A stretch of DNA of 64,000 nt from Otatea glauca (GCA_036346275.1 CM070725.1:37014104-37078103), one strand, 5' to 3'; positions 46,901 through 60,000 are shown, counted from the first letter of the stretch. Notes: a model not told the origin generated them from the sequence alone. Made by a program: numbers and translations.

Positions 46901-49656
46901 ATGGAGATGGCTAAGGCTCGATCTTCCTACTCTGGGTCTTCTCCTCCTGGCTTCCTCTTCTTCTTGCCTTGCTTCGGCTGGCTCCTGGCTCTCCCTCTTC
47001 TCCTTGCCTTGCTTCGGGTGGCTCTTCTCTAATTCTTGCTCTCTTGCTCTCGGTTGGAGTGTGGGGAAAAATGGGGGAAGTGAGAATAAGCTGGCTGTGG
47101 CTGTGCTCGGCAGTGGCTAGCTCTTATCTTCTTTTACCGTGGCTCTCTTACCTTTTTACCCTTGCCCTTCTTACCGAGTTACTATGGGATATTTTCTACT
47201 ATTCGCATTTTGGCTATAGATACCCGCAATCCTACTAGGTTTGTATAAAATTGTCGGATGATGAAACCCGAGTCTAGCGAGAGGTGCCGATCTGGCCCCG
47301 GACAGATCAGGTATCTCAATGAGTGATACCTTCGCCTGTAGGTCTGACGGCAATTCTTGAAAATTTAACTTTTTGCTATTCTTGCATTATGGTTTACCTA
47401 CACATGGCATTAGTTATTAAGCTAAATTACCAATTATCTTATTGATTAGTTGCTTAATGGTTTTACTGGCTTAATTAATTCTTTGTGATGTTTCACAAGC
47501 ACACCTTTCTTATAGTGCGTGGTTGTTTAAAATTAATACTCAACACTCATTACATGCTATAGAAATGCATGCTTTTAGCATTTTTTTGTCAAGAGGAAAG
47601 GTATGAATATTGTGGCTGATATCACTATCTGTTCTCCCCTGAATTGTATTGAAATTCCGTAAACTAATGATCCGTCAATATAATTTTGTTCTGTATATAA
47701 TGTCATTTTATTCATATAGATACCTCTCGGAGTAGTTTTGGCAATACCACCATTTAACTATCCTGTCAACTTAGCAGTTTCTAAGATTGGCCCAGCACTA
47801 ATTGCTGGCAATGCTCTTGTGCTCAAGCCTCCAACTCAGGTATATATTTTTTTAGTTATTTTATAATTTTTTGCCCGAGTTTTAAGCTGTTTTTAATGTA
47901 AAAATGCTTATCTGAAGTACTACTGTTCAATCAGGGTGCAGTGGCAGCCCTTCATATGGTACACTGCTTTCACCTGGCTGGTTTCCCAAAAGGCTTGATC
48001 AGTTGTGTCACTGGGAAAGGTTCTGAAATAGGTGATTTTCTTACAATGCATCCTGGAGTCAACTGCATAAGGTAACAATCAGCTGCTTCTGTTTCTAGCA
48101 TCTGCAGTTTCAATGAGATAAAACCTTATTTGTTTACTTCTTAGTTTCACGGGAGGTGATACTGGTATAGCCATTTCAAAGAAGGCCGGAATGGTCCCAC
48201 TTCAGATGGAGCTTGGAGGAAAAGATGCTTGCATTGTGCTAGAGGATGCCGATCTCGATCTAGTTGCAGCAAATATAGTAAAAGGAGGCTTCTCTTACAG
48301 GTACTAAATTATGAAATTGATTGTGTGAAATTTTAGGACCAAATATATATTGCCATTTAATTTGATCTATTGACTATTGGACATTTGGAATTGTTGAAAT
48401 CTGTCCACCGCCATTCGTAGAAGAGTGAAAGCAACCGTTGGAAATCAATAAAAGATTTTAGCTAACAGAACATGATATGTGGCATCCAAGTTGTCATGTA
48501 TACCAGACAGTGTCGTCATATGCTTTTCCTTGGCTCCCATGCCCCCATCCTTATGATTAAGTGTATTATGCTGTTATTGTGATTTGTGAATACATGTATT
48601 CTCTCATCTTGCGTCTTATATTCCCTTTTTTGTTTGTTCTCTCTCTGTTCTTATTTGTTCTTGGTCTTAATGGCCAGGACACGGCCGAACCGCCAAAGTA
48701 GTCTTCTATTTTACTGATTTGCACCCATGGTACTCCTTGAAGTTTACTCACATATGCTATGAACTTATGGTCAACACAGTGGCCAGAGGTGCACTGCTGT
48801 CAAAGTTGTGCTGATCATGGAAGCTGTGGCTGATGCCGTTGTAGAGAAGGTTAATGCCAAGTTGGCAAAACTGAAAGTTGGCCCACCTGAGGATGACTCT
48901 GATATCACCCCAGTTGTAACAGAATCCTCAGCTAATTTTATTGAGGGTTTGGTCATGGATGCAAAGGAGAAAGGAGCAACCTTTTGCCAAGAGTACAGAA
49001 GAGAAGGTAACCTTATTTGGCCGTTGCTGTTGGATCATGTCCGACCTGACATGAGGATTGCTTGGGAGGAGCCTTTTGGCCCTGTCTTGCCTGTGATTAG
49101 GATCAACTCGGTTGAGGAAGGCATCCACCATTGCAATGCCAGCAACTTTGGGCTGCAGGTCTCTCCCTCCCCCTCTCTCAACAATATTGATGATCAACAC
49201 TATTCGAGAGCAGTTGACCATTACATTTAACTTCGAATGTGTGGAGATAACTGGCATTGGGCCATTGATGGGAGCTATTACGCAGCCTCTCAACTCATTC
49301 TTTGTGCATTTCCCATTTCAGGGATGTGTGTTCACAAGAGACATCAACAAAGCAATCATGATCAGTGATGCAATGGAGACCGGAACTGTGCAGATCAACT
49401 CTGCCCCAGCTCGAGGACCTGATCATTTCCCCTTCCAGGTACTGTAGCAACCTTGTGTCGGCGACTCAACGTGACCTTTAATTTATTTCGAGAAGTTTAT
49501 TTCTTTCAGTAGTTGTATAATGTGAAATTCTCTGAGCTGCAGGGTCTAAAGGACAGTGGAATTGGATCCCAGGGGATAACTAACAGCATAAACATGATGA
49601 CCAAGGTGAAGAGCACTGTCATAAACCTGCCATCTCCATCCTACACAATGGGCTGA
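43947..49656 (+). CDS. GAPN: NADP-dependent non-phosphorylating glyceraldehyde-3-phosphate dehydrogenase
   Basis: This cytosolic aldehyde dehydrogenase (ALDH11 family) oxidises glyceraldehyde-3-phosphate to 3-phosphoglycerate, yielding NADPH. Nine coding exons: 43947-44091, 44606-44799, 44892-45020, 47720-47839, 47935-48071, 48145-48300, 48780-49158, 49322-49438, 49543-49656. All introns are GT-AG and the exons sum to 1491 nt, or 496 aa, the usual plant length. The start is MAGTGVFAEILDGEVYKYYA and the end is PSPSYTMG. Catalytic features: oxyanion-hole Asn169 (PPFNYPVN), Lys192 (LVLKPPTQ), Glu264 (QMELGGKD) and nucleophile Cys298 (SGQRCTAV). There is no transit peptide. Intron 3 is 2.7 kb. 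It appears intact and is convergent with FAD6. Confidence 0.97.
45021..47719 (+). other. Long third intron of GAPN
   Basis: This 2.7-kb intron has proper GT-AG ends. About 46870-47350 is denser in GC and CT-rich words (repeated CTTGCCTTGCTTCGG) than the AT-rich rest and may be an inserted element. I could not find terminal repeats or a recognisable gene. Confidence 0.55.
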
Positions 49657-50518
49657 GGTGTTCATTTAGAGTCAGATGTTTCATAACCACATGAATACAA
49701 TGTAGAGAACAACAGACGGCCGCCCTAATATTTTTGTTGTGCTCCCTCTTGTATTTTAACCCGGGTGCAGAACCCTGCACCCTTTCCCTGTAATCTCTTC
49801 TCCTATCTAATATAATTCACAGCCTAGCTGTCTTTCAAAAAAAATGTAGAGAATTCAAATGTTTTATTACCACGTGAGATAAGTATACACTACAGTCCTG
49901 CCTGTTCCTTGGCTCTTTTACGGTAAAGAATAAAGCACGGTGAGAGTACCGAGTCTTGATGCTTCTGTCTGCTTCTCGTTGATGATGAAACGTTTTAGGT
50001 GCATACACTGGCATTTCAACAAAAGATGGTTGTCATGTTTGCAGCGACGTGTATTTTTCCTGTAAGAATGGCTTAAGTGCACTCACTATAAGAGCCAAGA
50101 GGTAGAACTATGCAAGGTCAATCAAAACGGTACGCGCATGCAAACCAAAGGAATAGCATTAACCCAGCAGAATTTGCAACAAGTGGCCATCAGATTTGGG
50201 GCCATCGCCATGAATCAATTGAGTACAAAGGCATCAAACAGCAGTAACGTACAACATTTCTATTACAAGATATACAAGGAATGAACATATGCTTGCTTTC
50301 TAAGTGCATTCTTTTTTAACATGGTATGAAGTAGAGAAAATCAGCGTAACTTTTGGCAACCTCTCTGAAGCTGTTTAACACAATTTGGCGGAGTAATTTG
50401 CAGTCCAATTTCGGACGTGCGCTATGGCTGTTAGGAAGTGTCTCCTCGCTAAGTCATTATACTTGTGATTGCTCTCTATGCCAACAATTCTCGCAACCAG
50501 TCAACAGTAGAGATTGCA
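49657..50518. other. Intergenic space between convergent GAPN and FAD6
   Basis: It contains both 3' untranslated regions. For GAPN, a TAATATAA-type signal near 49809 is followed by an A-rich stretch at about 49836-49844, a plausible polyadenylation region. The FAD6 3' end was not located precisely. No other gene was recognised. Confidence 0.55.
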
Positions 50519-53500
50519 TCATGCATAATCAGGCATGACCTTCTTGAGGAATTTGATCGGTTGGGATTCCTCAGGCGCAAGCTCATCGAATGGAATGTAG
50601 TATCTCTCCTTGTCGTACACATGGCATGTAGTCATTATTGTCTTCATCAACCGCCAATTCCAGTTGGCCTCATTGATATACTGTAAAGTAGAAGGCATTC
50701 ATAGAGCAGAAATGAAGCTATGTTGTTAAGAACCAGAGAGATGCACAAAAATAGGAGGGAAATAACAAAGTACCTTGCCCCAATTCTGTTTAATGGAGTC
50801 GTGGGCAGCACGAAGGTTATAACTTGGAATTCGTGGGGAAATATGGTGTGGAACATGTACATTTATGTCATGGCAAAGGATCTCTATCCTGTAAAAATCC
50901 ACTAGTCAGATAAAATCCAATTTCAGAAGCAACATGCTTCCAAGACAAGTTGGCTAGACAGGAGACTGATCCAATATGTTCCAGTTGTACAAAAGTTGGC
51001 AGTTGACACTTACACCCGATACCCACATGGCTTATCACAAAATATTCAACATTTATTTATCCTATGGTCAGTGCTAAACTGGGATCAGAATTCTGTGATC
51101 CAATTGAGCTATTAATGTAAAACAAGGTTTATATCTGTATGCTCTTGTGGCACATCATACCTAATATGAGCATGATGTGCAAGCTGGAAAGATAGGAGCA
51201 TCACATGTTGGCAAATTTCTTAATTTTCAAAGGAAAGACGAAACAACGAATGGACACTAGGTGTATTTTATTGGAAGCAAAGACAATGTTTTATCATGCA
51301 ATATTAGTTCCATGTGTGATAAGAATTAATATGGAAACCATCTTTTTTTAAGTTATTCAACATATCCAATCTTAATAGGAGACTCCTACATCCAATAGAT
51401 AGAAATTGCTCTTGATAGTTAATATGCAAGAAAATGGGAGAAAATAGCAAAAATAAATGAAAAGCATACCATCGAGGATAGCTACAGTGAACTGTGCCAT
51501 TTAATTGCGCCTGTGCAGCATTCCACTCTTCTGATGTTTTGAATGGTATATGAGGAGCAGTGTGATGTACCATTGTGAAGGTGCTCATCTGAAGAGAATA
51601 GTACAAAAAAAAAGAGTTTCAGTTTACAAAGTAGCAAACAATGCAGTAAGTTAACTTAGAACCCAGATTATTTTCTGTTTAGGTATGTGCCTTAGTGCCC
51701 TGCTCTGTCAAACTGGCTGGAGGCAGTATATCATGGCAGTGAGTTATAGCCGATTTAGTCCATATTAGTCCTATTTATTGTATAGCAATTGTAGTCAGCA
51801 TTGGCCAAGATTTAAACTTGTCTTTGTTGAGACTAATGGCCTGTGCCTTCTCTACTAAGATCTGCAGAGATTTTTATTATTGAAATAAAGAAAATCCTAT
51901 GGCTGCAGGACTACAAAAGCTCTCCTTCCATTTGACTCTAGACCTTCAGCAAACTCTGGTGAAAGCTTGAACAATTGGTTGCCTCTCTTTCTAGATCATC
52001 TAGTGGAATCCATGGATCAGAGATTTATTATATTCAACTATTCAAGTGCCAGTTGTTCAATTACCATGAGTTTCTTCTAATTACAAATAGTTTAATATAT
52101 TTTAGTAGTTGAACATGATAATAAATTCTCATGAACTTAGAGACTACTAGTATAGTGTCTGTGCTAACGCTACGACGGCAGTACACCCGCTTATCAATTA
52201 AATGAGAAGATAAGTATGAATACAACACTTAATAATAAAAGAGAAATTTAGAATTTTAAATGAATTTAGAAAGAAAAACGGAACTAAATGGAGGTCGAAT
52301 GGACGAAAACGGGCTCCCAAAAGATTTTAAGTCAAGAAAGAGAAAGAAAAAAGAATTTTCTGATTTTAGATTATTTTTTTTGCAGCTTCCACAGAGAGCA
52401 CAGCGTGCTCTCTGGGCTTGGCGCAAGGGGGAGGGAAGGCCAGGGGTGGTCGGCCGGTCGCAGTGGGTCGGCACTGGTGCGGCGAGATCGCTGCCCGGCG
52501 CTGCTGGAGGAGTCACCGTTGCGGTGAATTTCGCCGGGAAAGATGACGGTGATGGCTTGGGTTACCTCTAAAATCCGGCGATCTTTACAAGAGGGAGCAC
52601 TTGGGGATTTACGCAATGCGATGGGGGTGGAGGAGAGCTCGCCGGCTTTTATAGCCCCGAAACAAGCATATTTATGGAAACCATAATTTGGAATCAAATC
52701 AGATTGGGAGGAAATTTTGGCAATAGAGCACGAAATTTGGGGAATTAACACCACAGATGGAAAGAGGAGATTTGGTGCGGGATTGATGGAGCTTTGGAGC
52801 TTCTTTCTTGCTTTAATGGAGGAGGAAGAGAAGAAGCTTCTGCAGTGCAATGCACTAGAAGAAGCTACAATGAGTTGCCTTCATTTTTTTTAAATATAGA
52901 AGGATTTTTGAAAAGATAGCACATTAGGTTAAAAAATTCTCAAAAAAACTTTCGATTATTTTGTACTTAATAAAATTATTTTCAAAAAAATTAAATTATA
53001 AATTTGCTTAGAGGCACGGCGTGCGTGGTCGCCGACCAAAGAACCTCGCCGCGTCGGCAAAAGCCACCGATGGCGACCAGTGGAGCCATTGCGGACTGCG
53101 TTCTCCCGGCCATGCCCCATCTCCCGTTTCCTTTTCCCAAAGACGTAATGTATGGTCCTTTCCTTTTCTAGGATGTTTGTTTCCTTTTCCTTGATTCCAA
53201 GGCGTTTGTTTCCTTTTCCTTGTTGATCTTTGGAGGTGAGGAAGGTCATTTGTGGGCCACGGGGATGATTTGGAAAAATATGGAAAAATAAATTGCGCTA
53301 CGCCGATCATTGGATCCGCAAGGAAAAAGATAAAATTAAGCAGTGCTCACATGCCGTTGGTTCCGCGAGAAAAAGCGAAAAAAATTAAGCGACACTCACA
53401 GCATCGTTGGTTCCTTAGATAAAAATAAAACAAAATTCAACGCTCTCCGTCTTACCAAATTAGGCTCTATGGGGCTAGATCCGTAAAAAGTCTCGAGAAG

Positions 53501-56500
53501 GGTCATATTCGGAAAAAATACGATCACAATGCCGGGACAATAAAAATTCAAGTCTTGTTTCCTTGCATGTGGATCCTCCCTGTTTATTTCCTTATTTGAT
53601 TCACCCTCCTTCCAAATATGTAGTACGTACAATTTTGGCCAGTAAAAAATTCAAGTCTGGTTTCCTTGCATGCGGATCCTCCTTATTTATTTCCTTATTT
53701 GATTCGCTCTCCTTCCAAATATGTAGGTGGGGGAGGTCTGTTGTGGGCCACAGGGATGATTAAACACACTAAATAATGGCCATCGGATGTGGGTGAGTAA
53801 AACTGAGGAAAGATCTGAGACGTTCATTTTGATGAATGCAAGTTTCTGGGGACGTTTTGCTGGGTACACGAACATTGGGCCATCTCTAATGAGGTGCATT
53901 ATTTAGGGTGGACGTAGGAAAAATTGCTTAGGTGCATTATAAAGGGGTATAGATAAAGATATGCAGTAAATGATAATATAATAGTAACAAAAATTAGAAA
54001 TGTTACCCAAAAGTGATAAACCATCCATGGCATGAACCAGAACTTGAACCATCCAGCTATTCCTGATTTGAGAATGATCAGCGGCCATCCAATTGCCATG
54101 AATGCAAACACACATGCCAAGCTTATCTTCACCCTTGGAAGTTCATTTGGTCTGAATTTTTTTAAATCAAAGTGCCAAATCAACCTGACAAGTTATATAG
54201 TCAGAAATGTTATTGCCTGGAGCAATTAATGAGATATAGATCGACAAAGCAGATGACCATGTGATATGAAAAATGTTGGAAAAGAAATACCAGTGAGCAA
54301 TAGACATCCATGGTCTGATAGGACCGTAACCAAATATAATTGCCTTCCTTAGAAAAGAAGATGATTCAATCTCCTCTTGCCAAACAGGATGCCATGCAGT
54401 ATCTTCTGACAACCTGGAGGTTATGCAAAAGGTAAGAATTTGAATGACCAAAGTGGAACCTGTTTGGAAATGTTTAAGGCTGTCTAAGTTATAATATAGC
54501 TTTTAACTCATATGCACACAAAAGATACACATAACAAAATAAGTTTGAGAACTTTTGCAATCTTATTTGTGTGTGTGTGCGCGCGCGTGTGTGTGTGCAC
54601 GTGTGCGTGTGTGTGTATTGTATGAGTATATAAGACTAGTTATGTGGTATTTACATTTTTTCAGAGGTGGTATGTACATTTTTTAGACATACTCCTTTTT
54701 ATGTTCATATATAGAGGTATTTGCAAAATACGCTAAAAACTATGTACTCCCTTGCAATTTTTTCATGTGGTTCATCTTGGAATATCTTATATTTAGTATA
54801 TGAGTGTAGCCAAAGTGATAAAAGAGTATTTCAAGTTCGTTTAGGTGGTATTTCAAAGGTGGGAGTAAGTATACCTGGGAGTAGAAGGTATTTTTCATAT
54901 ATACACACACACACTATTTGTGATACATGGTAAAGATCAAATAACCAGCATAAGAATTTAACACGTGAAGTGCAATAATAAAACAACAATAGGTAAAAAA
55001 CTGGTTTTCGTATGCCGTATGCATATATGTGCATAATGCAGTGCATGGGTGTTCTTGTTACAAACTTACAATGCAATGCATTATGCATGAACTGAACACA
55101 AGGGATAGAGAATTAACAGCATTGAGTCATTAACTCGAACCCAAGAGCATTGTCTGGAGTATGGAGAATATTGGAGATGAGTATACAGGGAGGTATATAC
55201 ATACATATTTGTCTTGGCATGATGCCTGTCATGCTTAAATCTCCAAGGTTCATAAGGGTATATCAATGGCAAGAAAGCTAGAGTTCCAACGATATCCTCC
55301 ACTAGCTTATTCCTTGAAAATGATTTGTGGGCACAGTCATGACCTATGACAAAAAACTTTACAAAAGCATCAATTAAATTATGGACAAACCGCAGAGACA
55401 AATCAAGCAAGCGTACAACACATGTGCAGGCACATGCACACGCAAGCTTAGAGATGGAGGGAAGGAAGGAAGGAGGGAGCTTACCCCAGTTATTGCTGTA
55501 CCAGTCCATGCCCAAGCAAAGGGCAGAAGATACCATGGAGCTTTTGAAATTAAGAAAAGACCCAGAGCATAAGAAGTAACTGATATTAAAACAGATGTCC
55601 AAGCTTTTACATCGTCAATTTCAAATACCTAGCAGAAGTGAAGTTTTACATATGAAGAATTTTAGTATAGGAAACATCAACAGCATAGCTGGTGCTGGTA
55701 GTGGGTACCTCTTTAGGCAGAGTATCCATGACATCTTTAACAGTAACACTATCTGGTAATTGTTCCCCAATTTGTTTGAACCCATGATCTTCAGACATTT
55801 GCCTCCTTTCTTCTTCCTCATCTAACAATGGTGGAGTAACAGGCAGTACTGCCGCTTGCAACCCTCCTCTTCGTTTCAATGGTAAAAATTGGTGGTAACT
55901 TCTTCCGTTATGTACAAAAACTCTCTTCACAAAAAGTGTACCTGGCGAAACATGAGAACGCAACATTCAGAAAATGAAATAATGTTGCTGAATCAGAATG
56001 AAAATTGGGTAGTTAGTAACTCTCATTTAGACATACGCCGATGAGCTGAGTAATTGGTCAATTATCTCCTTCTATGGCACAATCTAATTTATCAGCTTTA
56101 ATATTCCATTTTGTCATATCAGCCATCATGCAACTGACGTTGCATTTCGCAATTTAACGTTACCACATCGTGGCACAAACCCCGTCTCAGGAGCTGCAGC
56201 AATCAGCATGGCGATTTCACCATTTAGAACCCACAATCAATCTATATCTATTGCAGGCAATTCAAGGGGTGACTTCGTCAGAAAGAACCGGCGAGCCGTC
56301 TGTTCCACACAACTCAAAGGCCCTACATTTCGATCCAAGAACGCGACCCACTCATAGGCGAAGACAGAGTTAACCGTTAAGGAGACGAGACCGTACCTGC
56401 CGGAGCTCCAGCGGGTGTTCTCCGCGGCAAGAGGCTCTTGGCCGGTGCCTAAGCATCAACGACCACAGGTAAGCGCTTCACAGACATTAGAACGAACAGG

Positions 56501-56595
56501 TGGTGGGCGTTGCAATGTGTGACCAGAACATCACAGGTACCTACCCGCAAGGAGGGAAGCTGCAGTGGGCTGGAGAGGCCGCTCGCCGTCGCCAT
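50519..56595 (-). CDS. FAD6: Chloroplast omega-6 fatty-acid desaturase
   Basis: This plastid-envelope membrane desaturase converts 16:1/18:1 acyl chains of glycerolipids to 16:2/18:2 using ferredoxin. Ten coding exons on the minus strand: 56595-56545, 56448-56397, 55941-55709, 55628-55485, 55356-55205, 54413-54291, 54184-54007, 51588-51470, 50888-50774, 50680-50519. All splice sites are GT-AG and phases agree; total 1329 nt, 442 aa. The N-terminus (MATASGLSSPLQLPSLR) is Ser/Ala/Arg-rich, as in a transit peptide. The three His boxes are H166DCAH170, H202DRHH206 and H362VPHH366. Hydrophobic segments flank them. The end is FLKKVMPDYA. No break was seen. The first two small exons were chosen because phases match and they supply the transit peptide. 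Confidence 0.95.
51589..54006 (-). other. Seventh intron of FAD6, with repeat insertions
   Basis: This 2.4-kb intron has normal splice sites. Between about 52147 and 53890 the sequence changes character: it is GC-rich with open frames on both strands and includes the direct repeats listed separately. On the minus strand, the end near 52147 reads CACAGACACTATACTAG followed by T, resembling a Helitron 3' terminus (CTAG before T). The other end was not located. Confidence 0.5.
53541..53726. repeat. Tandem direct repeat in the FAD6 intron
   Basis: Two copies of about 83 bp (53541-53622 and 53643-53726) begin TAAAAATTCAAGTCT and end CCAAATATGTAG, differing at a handful of positions. A related pair around 53245-53268 and 53740-53760 shares TGTGGGCCAC(G/A)GGGATGATT, suggesting a larger local duplication. 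Confidence 0.75.
54568..54617. repeat. Alternating purine-pyrimidine microsatellite in a FAD6 intron
   Basis: About 50 bases of GT dinucleotides interrupted by a GCGCGCG block. Such sequence is prone to length change and to left-handed DNA. It lies in the intron between exons 5 and 6. Confidence 0.9.
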
Positions 56596-56923
56596 CCGCT
56601 CTCGTTGTTGCCGGGGCTCGCGCGAGTGTGGAGACGGTTTGGATGGAGGGTGCCGCTGCGTTCGTGTGGGGTAGTCTGTAAGGGATATGACTGGTAGAGG
56701 GGAGCGTCGCCCCGCAGGCCCAGGTGCGGCTCGGCTCGGCTCGGCACAGCCACAGGGCTACTTGTGGACGGGAGGCGCCGCGCCGGCCGGTACGCGCTGG
56801 TGAGTTAAACTTGGAAGCACAACCTGGGGCAGCCTCGGCGGCCGCCGGGCAAGCCGTTGATTGGGCGGTAGCATAGTGTTTATTCGGTAAAAAAAAATCA
56901 GCTTTTCAAAATAGCCGTCCAAT
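56596..56923 (-). other. FAD6 5' leader and proximal promoter
   Basis: GC-rich sequence directly upstream of the FAD6 start codon. I see no clear TATA box. A GGCTC microrepeat (CGGCTCGGCTCGGCTCGG) lies at about 56728-56745. No competing gene was recognised. Confidence 0.5.
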
Positions 56924-56926
56924 TAA

Positions 56927-57129
56927 CATGGGTTTGGTACGGATCTAGTAGAGCTAGGTATTTCTAGCTCTATAGATTCAAGTTAAAGTTATAGATATAT
57001 TAAGAGTGTTTAGGTGGGTCATTTTATTTACATTTTAGGCTAAAAATATAAACTTAATTCAATTTATTTTAACCTACAAGATTCAGATCTGAGGTAGAGC
57101 AGGGATATAGAGCTCTATCAAACAGGGCC
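56927..57129. mobile_element. Putative Tourist-like MITE upstream of FAD6
   Basis: About 203 bp bounded by TAA on both sides (56924-56926 and 57130-57132). The right end reads CAAACAGGGCC, the complement of the GGCCCTGTTTG end typical of PIF/Harbinger Tourist elements. The left end, CATGGGTTTGGTACGG, is a degenerate inverted match, and subterminal GATCTAGTAGAGC/GAGCTCTATC parts also pair. It is non-coding, about 330 bp upstream of the FAD6 start codon. Confidence 0.55.
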
Positions 57130-57132
57130 TAA

Positions 57133-57861
57133 AATAACAACCCAACTAATTAGCCAAAAGTAATTCTGTTTGGTAAATTCAGTAATTCAGTATACAAAAA
57201 TATAGACAGCACACGGCACCGAATTGAAAAGAAAGAAGAAGAAAAAAAATCCCTGCAACACGAAGCGACATCACGGAAGCTAGGCTGCGCATGCGCTCGA
57301 GATTCTCATCCGCAATAGGCGCTGGGCTACAGCACAGCACGTGTGTTGCCGCCCGCATGGAGAAATTCGGCATTAGCCACTGGGTCCGCGTCAGAGTCTA
57401 TTTTTACGATTACATTTATATAGAAGCTAGATGTGCAATTAAAAGGTACAATGAGAGAACTAGAAGTGGTAAGATTTGAACGTTTGTCTGCGGCCGCCGA
57501 TCCGTCCTGGATCGACAAGAGGAGGACGGCAAGGAAAGGGCAAAAGGCTGTGCAGGGATGCGACGTCCGACTAGGTCACGGTCGGCGAGGCTTCCCGATA
57601 CAGAAGTCCACGACGTGGCGAATATCGCACCAACAGGCCAATACTTTCGACGCTGACTCGCCGTGCACCCATCCGTCCCCAGTGTTTTGGGGCTACCCAC
57701 CCTCGATCGTACGAAGGCACAGCGAGTGCCCGAGAGAGACACTTGTCACCAGTGCAACGGTGAGCGCGCTGCCGGTCGCGACAATGTTGCAAGCGAGATT
57801 GTAATAATGCTCGGGTAGCTAGGGCGTTGGGACGTTAGGATGTTGTGTGCCACATGACGAG
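57133..57861. other. Intergenic, no gene recognised
   Basis: Short open frames appear on both strands in moderately GC-rich sequence; none resembles a known protein. No repeat boundary was identified. Confidence 0.4.
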
Positions 57862-58810
57862 TAGGGATGAAAACGGATCGGATAGTTTCCGATCGATCCG
57901 GATATTTTCAGATACGGATTCTGTCGGATCGGATATTTGTCGGATAGTATCGGATCAGATACGGATACGGATTTTTTTATCGGATACGGATTCGGATAAT
58001 CCGGATATTAATGGGTCGGATATCCGGATATATATGTGAGCTGGGCCAAAACTACTCTTCTGGTCCAAAAAGGTTTCTTAATTTCATAATTGTTTTCTAA
58101 TTTAATTAATCTATAAAGTAATTTTCAATTATTAAAATTAGCAAACCAACTCCAAAAAATACAAAATTTTTTTGAGAAAGTTCCAAAAACAATCTAACAT
58201 TTTAAAAATTATTTTCAAGATTTTATCAGATTTTAAATTTTCTCAAAAATTCAAATATTCCTATTCTTAATAGAAAAATATTTTAAATAAGTAGCTAAAA
58301 ATCATAAAAACTCATAAATACATAATTTATTATTTTAAACATAATTCAACAAAGAATATAAATTTTAGATCATTACATATAACTGTTATATATATTTTTC
58401 TAGAGACGTGATATTTAAGTATTATCAAATTTTTAGTGTGTTATGTGTTTGCTTCCATTTGTATCTTTGAGTAAAGATTACCTTCATTTTTGTGTTTTGA
58501 TCTGCGTGTATATTGAACTAATTGTATGTTTATGATAAACTAAGTCTTATATAATTTTATTTGCGACATGGTATCTAACTATTGTCTAAGTGAATAAAAA
58601 TGCTTATATTTGTTCAATTTTCAATAATATTTTAATCAAATCAACTAGTTGTGTGTTTTCGTTGATTTTTTATGTACAATCTAAGGGGTTATCATGTTCC
58701 GATAAAATATTCGAAACCTTATCCGATTCGATTCGTATTCGATCCGTATCTGTATTCGATATTATCCGTATTTGTATCTAGACTATCCGTATCCGCATCC
58801 GAAAAAAAAA
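57862..58810. mobile_element. Non-autonomous hAT-like element with GGATCGGAT-rich ends
   Basis: The left end TAGGGATGAAAACGG is followed by about 160 bp of repeated CGGATACGGATTCGGAT words. An AT-rich core without coding capacity follows. The right part (about 58720-58800) holds the complement (ATCCGTATCCG) of the same words. The mirrored subterminal repeats mark a DNA transposon end pair. The last bases at the right end look lost, and I could not define a target duplication. A second copy of the left end lies at 62108. Confidence 0.65.
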
Positions 58811-60000
58811 TAAAAACAAATATGGTAAAGCTATTATCTGTCATCCATTTTTGTGGTGGCGCGGACCTCCATGCTAGCGATCGAAATGACCTAGCTTGCT
58901 GAATGCTAGCTTTATAGCTACTCCGGCCTGTCGAATATCTCTCGTCGTTTCACTTTCGCGGCTCCATTATTGATCAGTCACAGGCTAATGGAGGGGTTAT
59001 AGTAACTTGTAGGTGACAGGCAGCGATTTCTCGATGCGTTTTACATGTGGCGAAAGCATGGAGCACGCGTAAAATGTTTAGAACCCTAACAAACTGCTTA
59101 CGAGGTAAGAGTCAAATCACAGTACAACTTTTTATTATCAGATAGAGGCATTATTACCAGTTGACACATCGCTTGCAAGCTGAAACTCTGTGGTTAGAAT
59201 CTAGATTACAATCAAATGAAATTGCGGGAGTTCGCCGCCAACCCATTCTGGGCAGCAAGGAACATATATAGTAGTCCGGCACTTCAGTGCAGTCTTGCAG
59301 GCTGCAGTATCTTATGGTTGGTTAGAACTATAAACTTCAAAAGTTTTGCAAAAAAAAAAAAATACCCATGTAATTACAAAGTTGACGCGACTGTGTGTGT
59401 ATCACCTTGTATGTTTATAGGAAAAATCCCTATGCCGCTAAATCTTTCCCTAATCCCTAATCTGTCTTTCAATAATTTCCACTAGTATATCATTGCTTTC
59501 CAAAATATCACTCTCTTTATGCCTCTGCCGTTACATATTAAACTAAAAAAGCAAGTAGCTATGGCACCTGCTTGCCACCGTTGTCGCCGCCAACAGCGCT
59601 GCCCATGACGTACTCACTTTGAAAGGGAGGAAGAAGACAAGGCAGACTTGCAAATGTACATAATCGTCAAAGATTAATCCTCATGCTAATCATCCAATAT
59701 TAATAATACCAAAGAACAATTACAAAGATAGATGAACATAGAATATTAGGGAATTAGACCCTCTTATCTTTCTATTCATTATTTTCTATACAATAGAGTG
59801 CTATATTTATAGTTTAATCCCTCTAGGGTAATTTCGGGATTCATTGATAAACCCTGAAGATTAGATATTTCTCAATAGATGAGAGACCATGTGGTGGTTT
59901 ATCCATATTTGTGATGAGTAATTAAATATGTTTGAGCCTATGATGCTCAGATTTGAGTTTGATACGAGCTTACTTTGTCATGGGCAATTTGGTTTGAGAG
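58811..60000. other. Intergenic, no gene recognised
   Basis: Moderately AT-rich. The open frame at 59216-59485 has no recognisable domain. No clear repeat borders were found before the minisatellite begins. Confidence 0.4.

Noticed and set aside
46969..47238. An 89-codon frame inside GAPN intron 3.
   Set aside because: It is Leu/Ser-rich from CT-rich sequence, lies within an intron with proper splice sites, and resembles nothing known.
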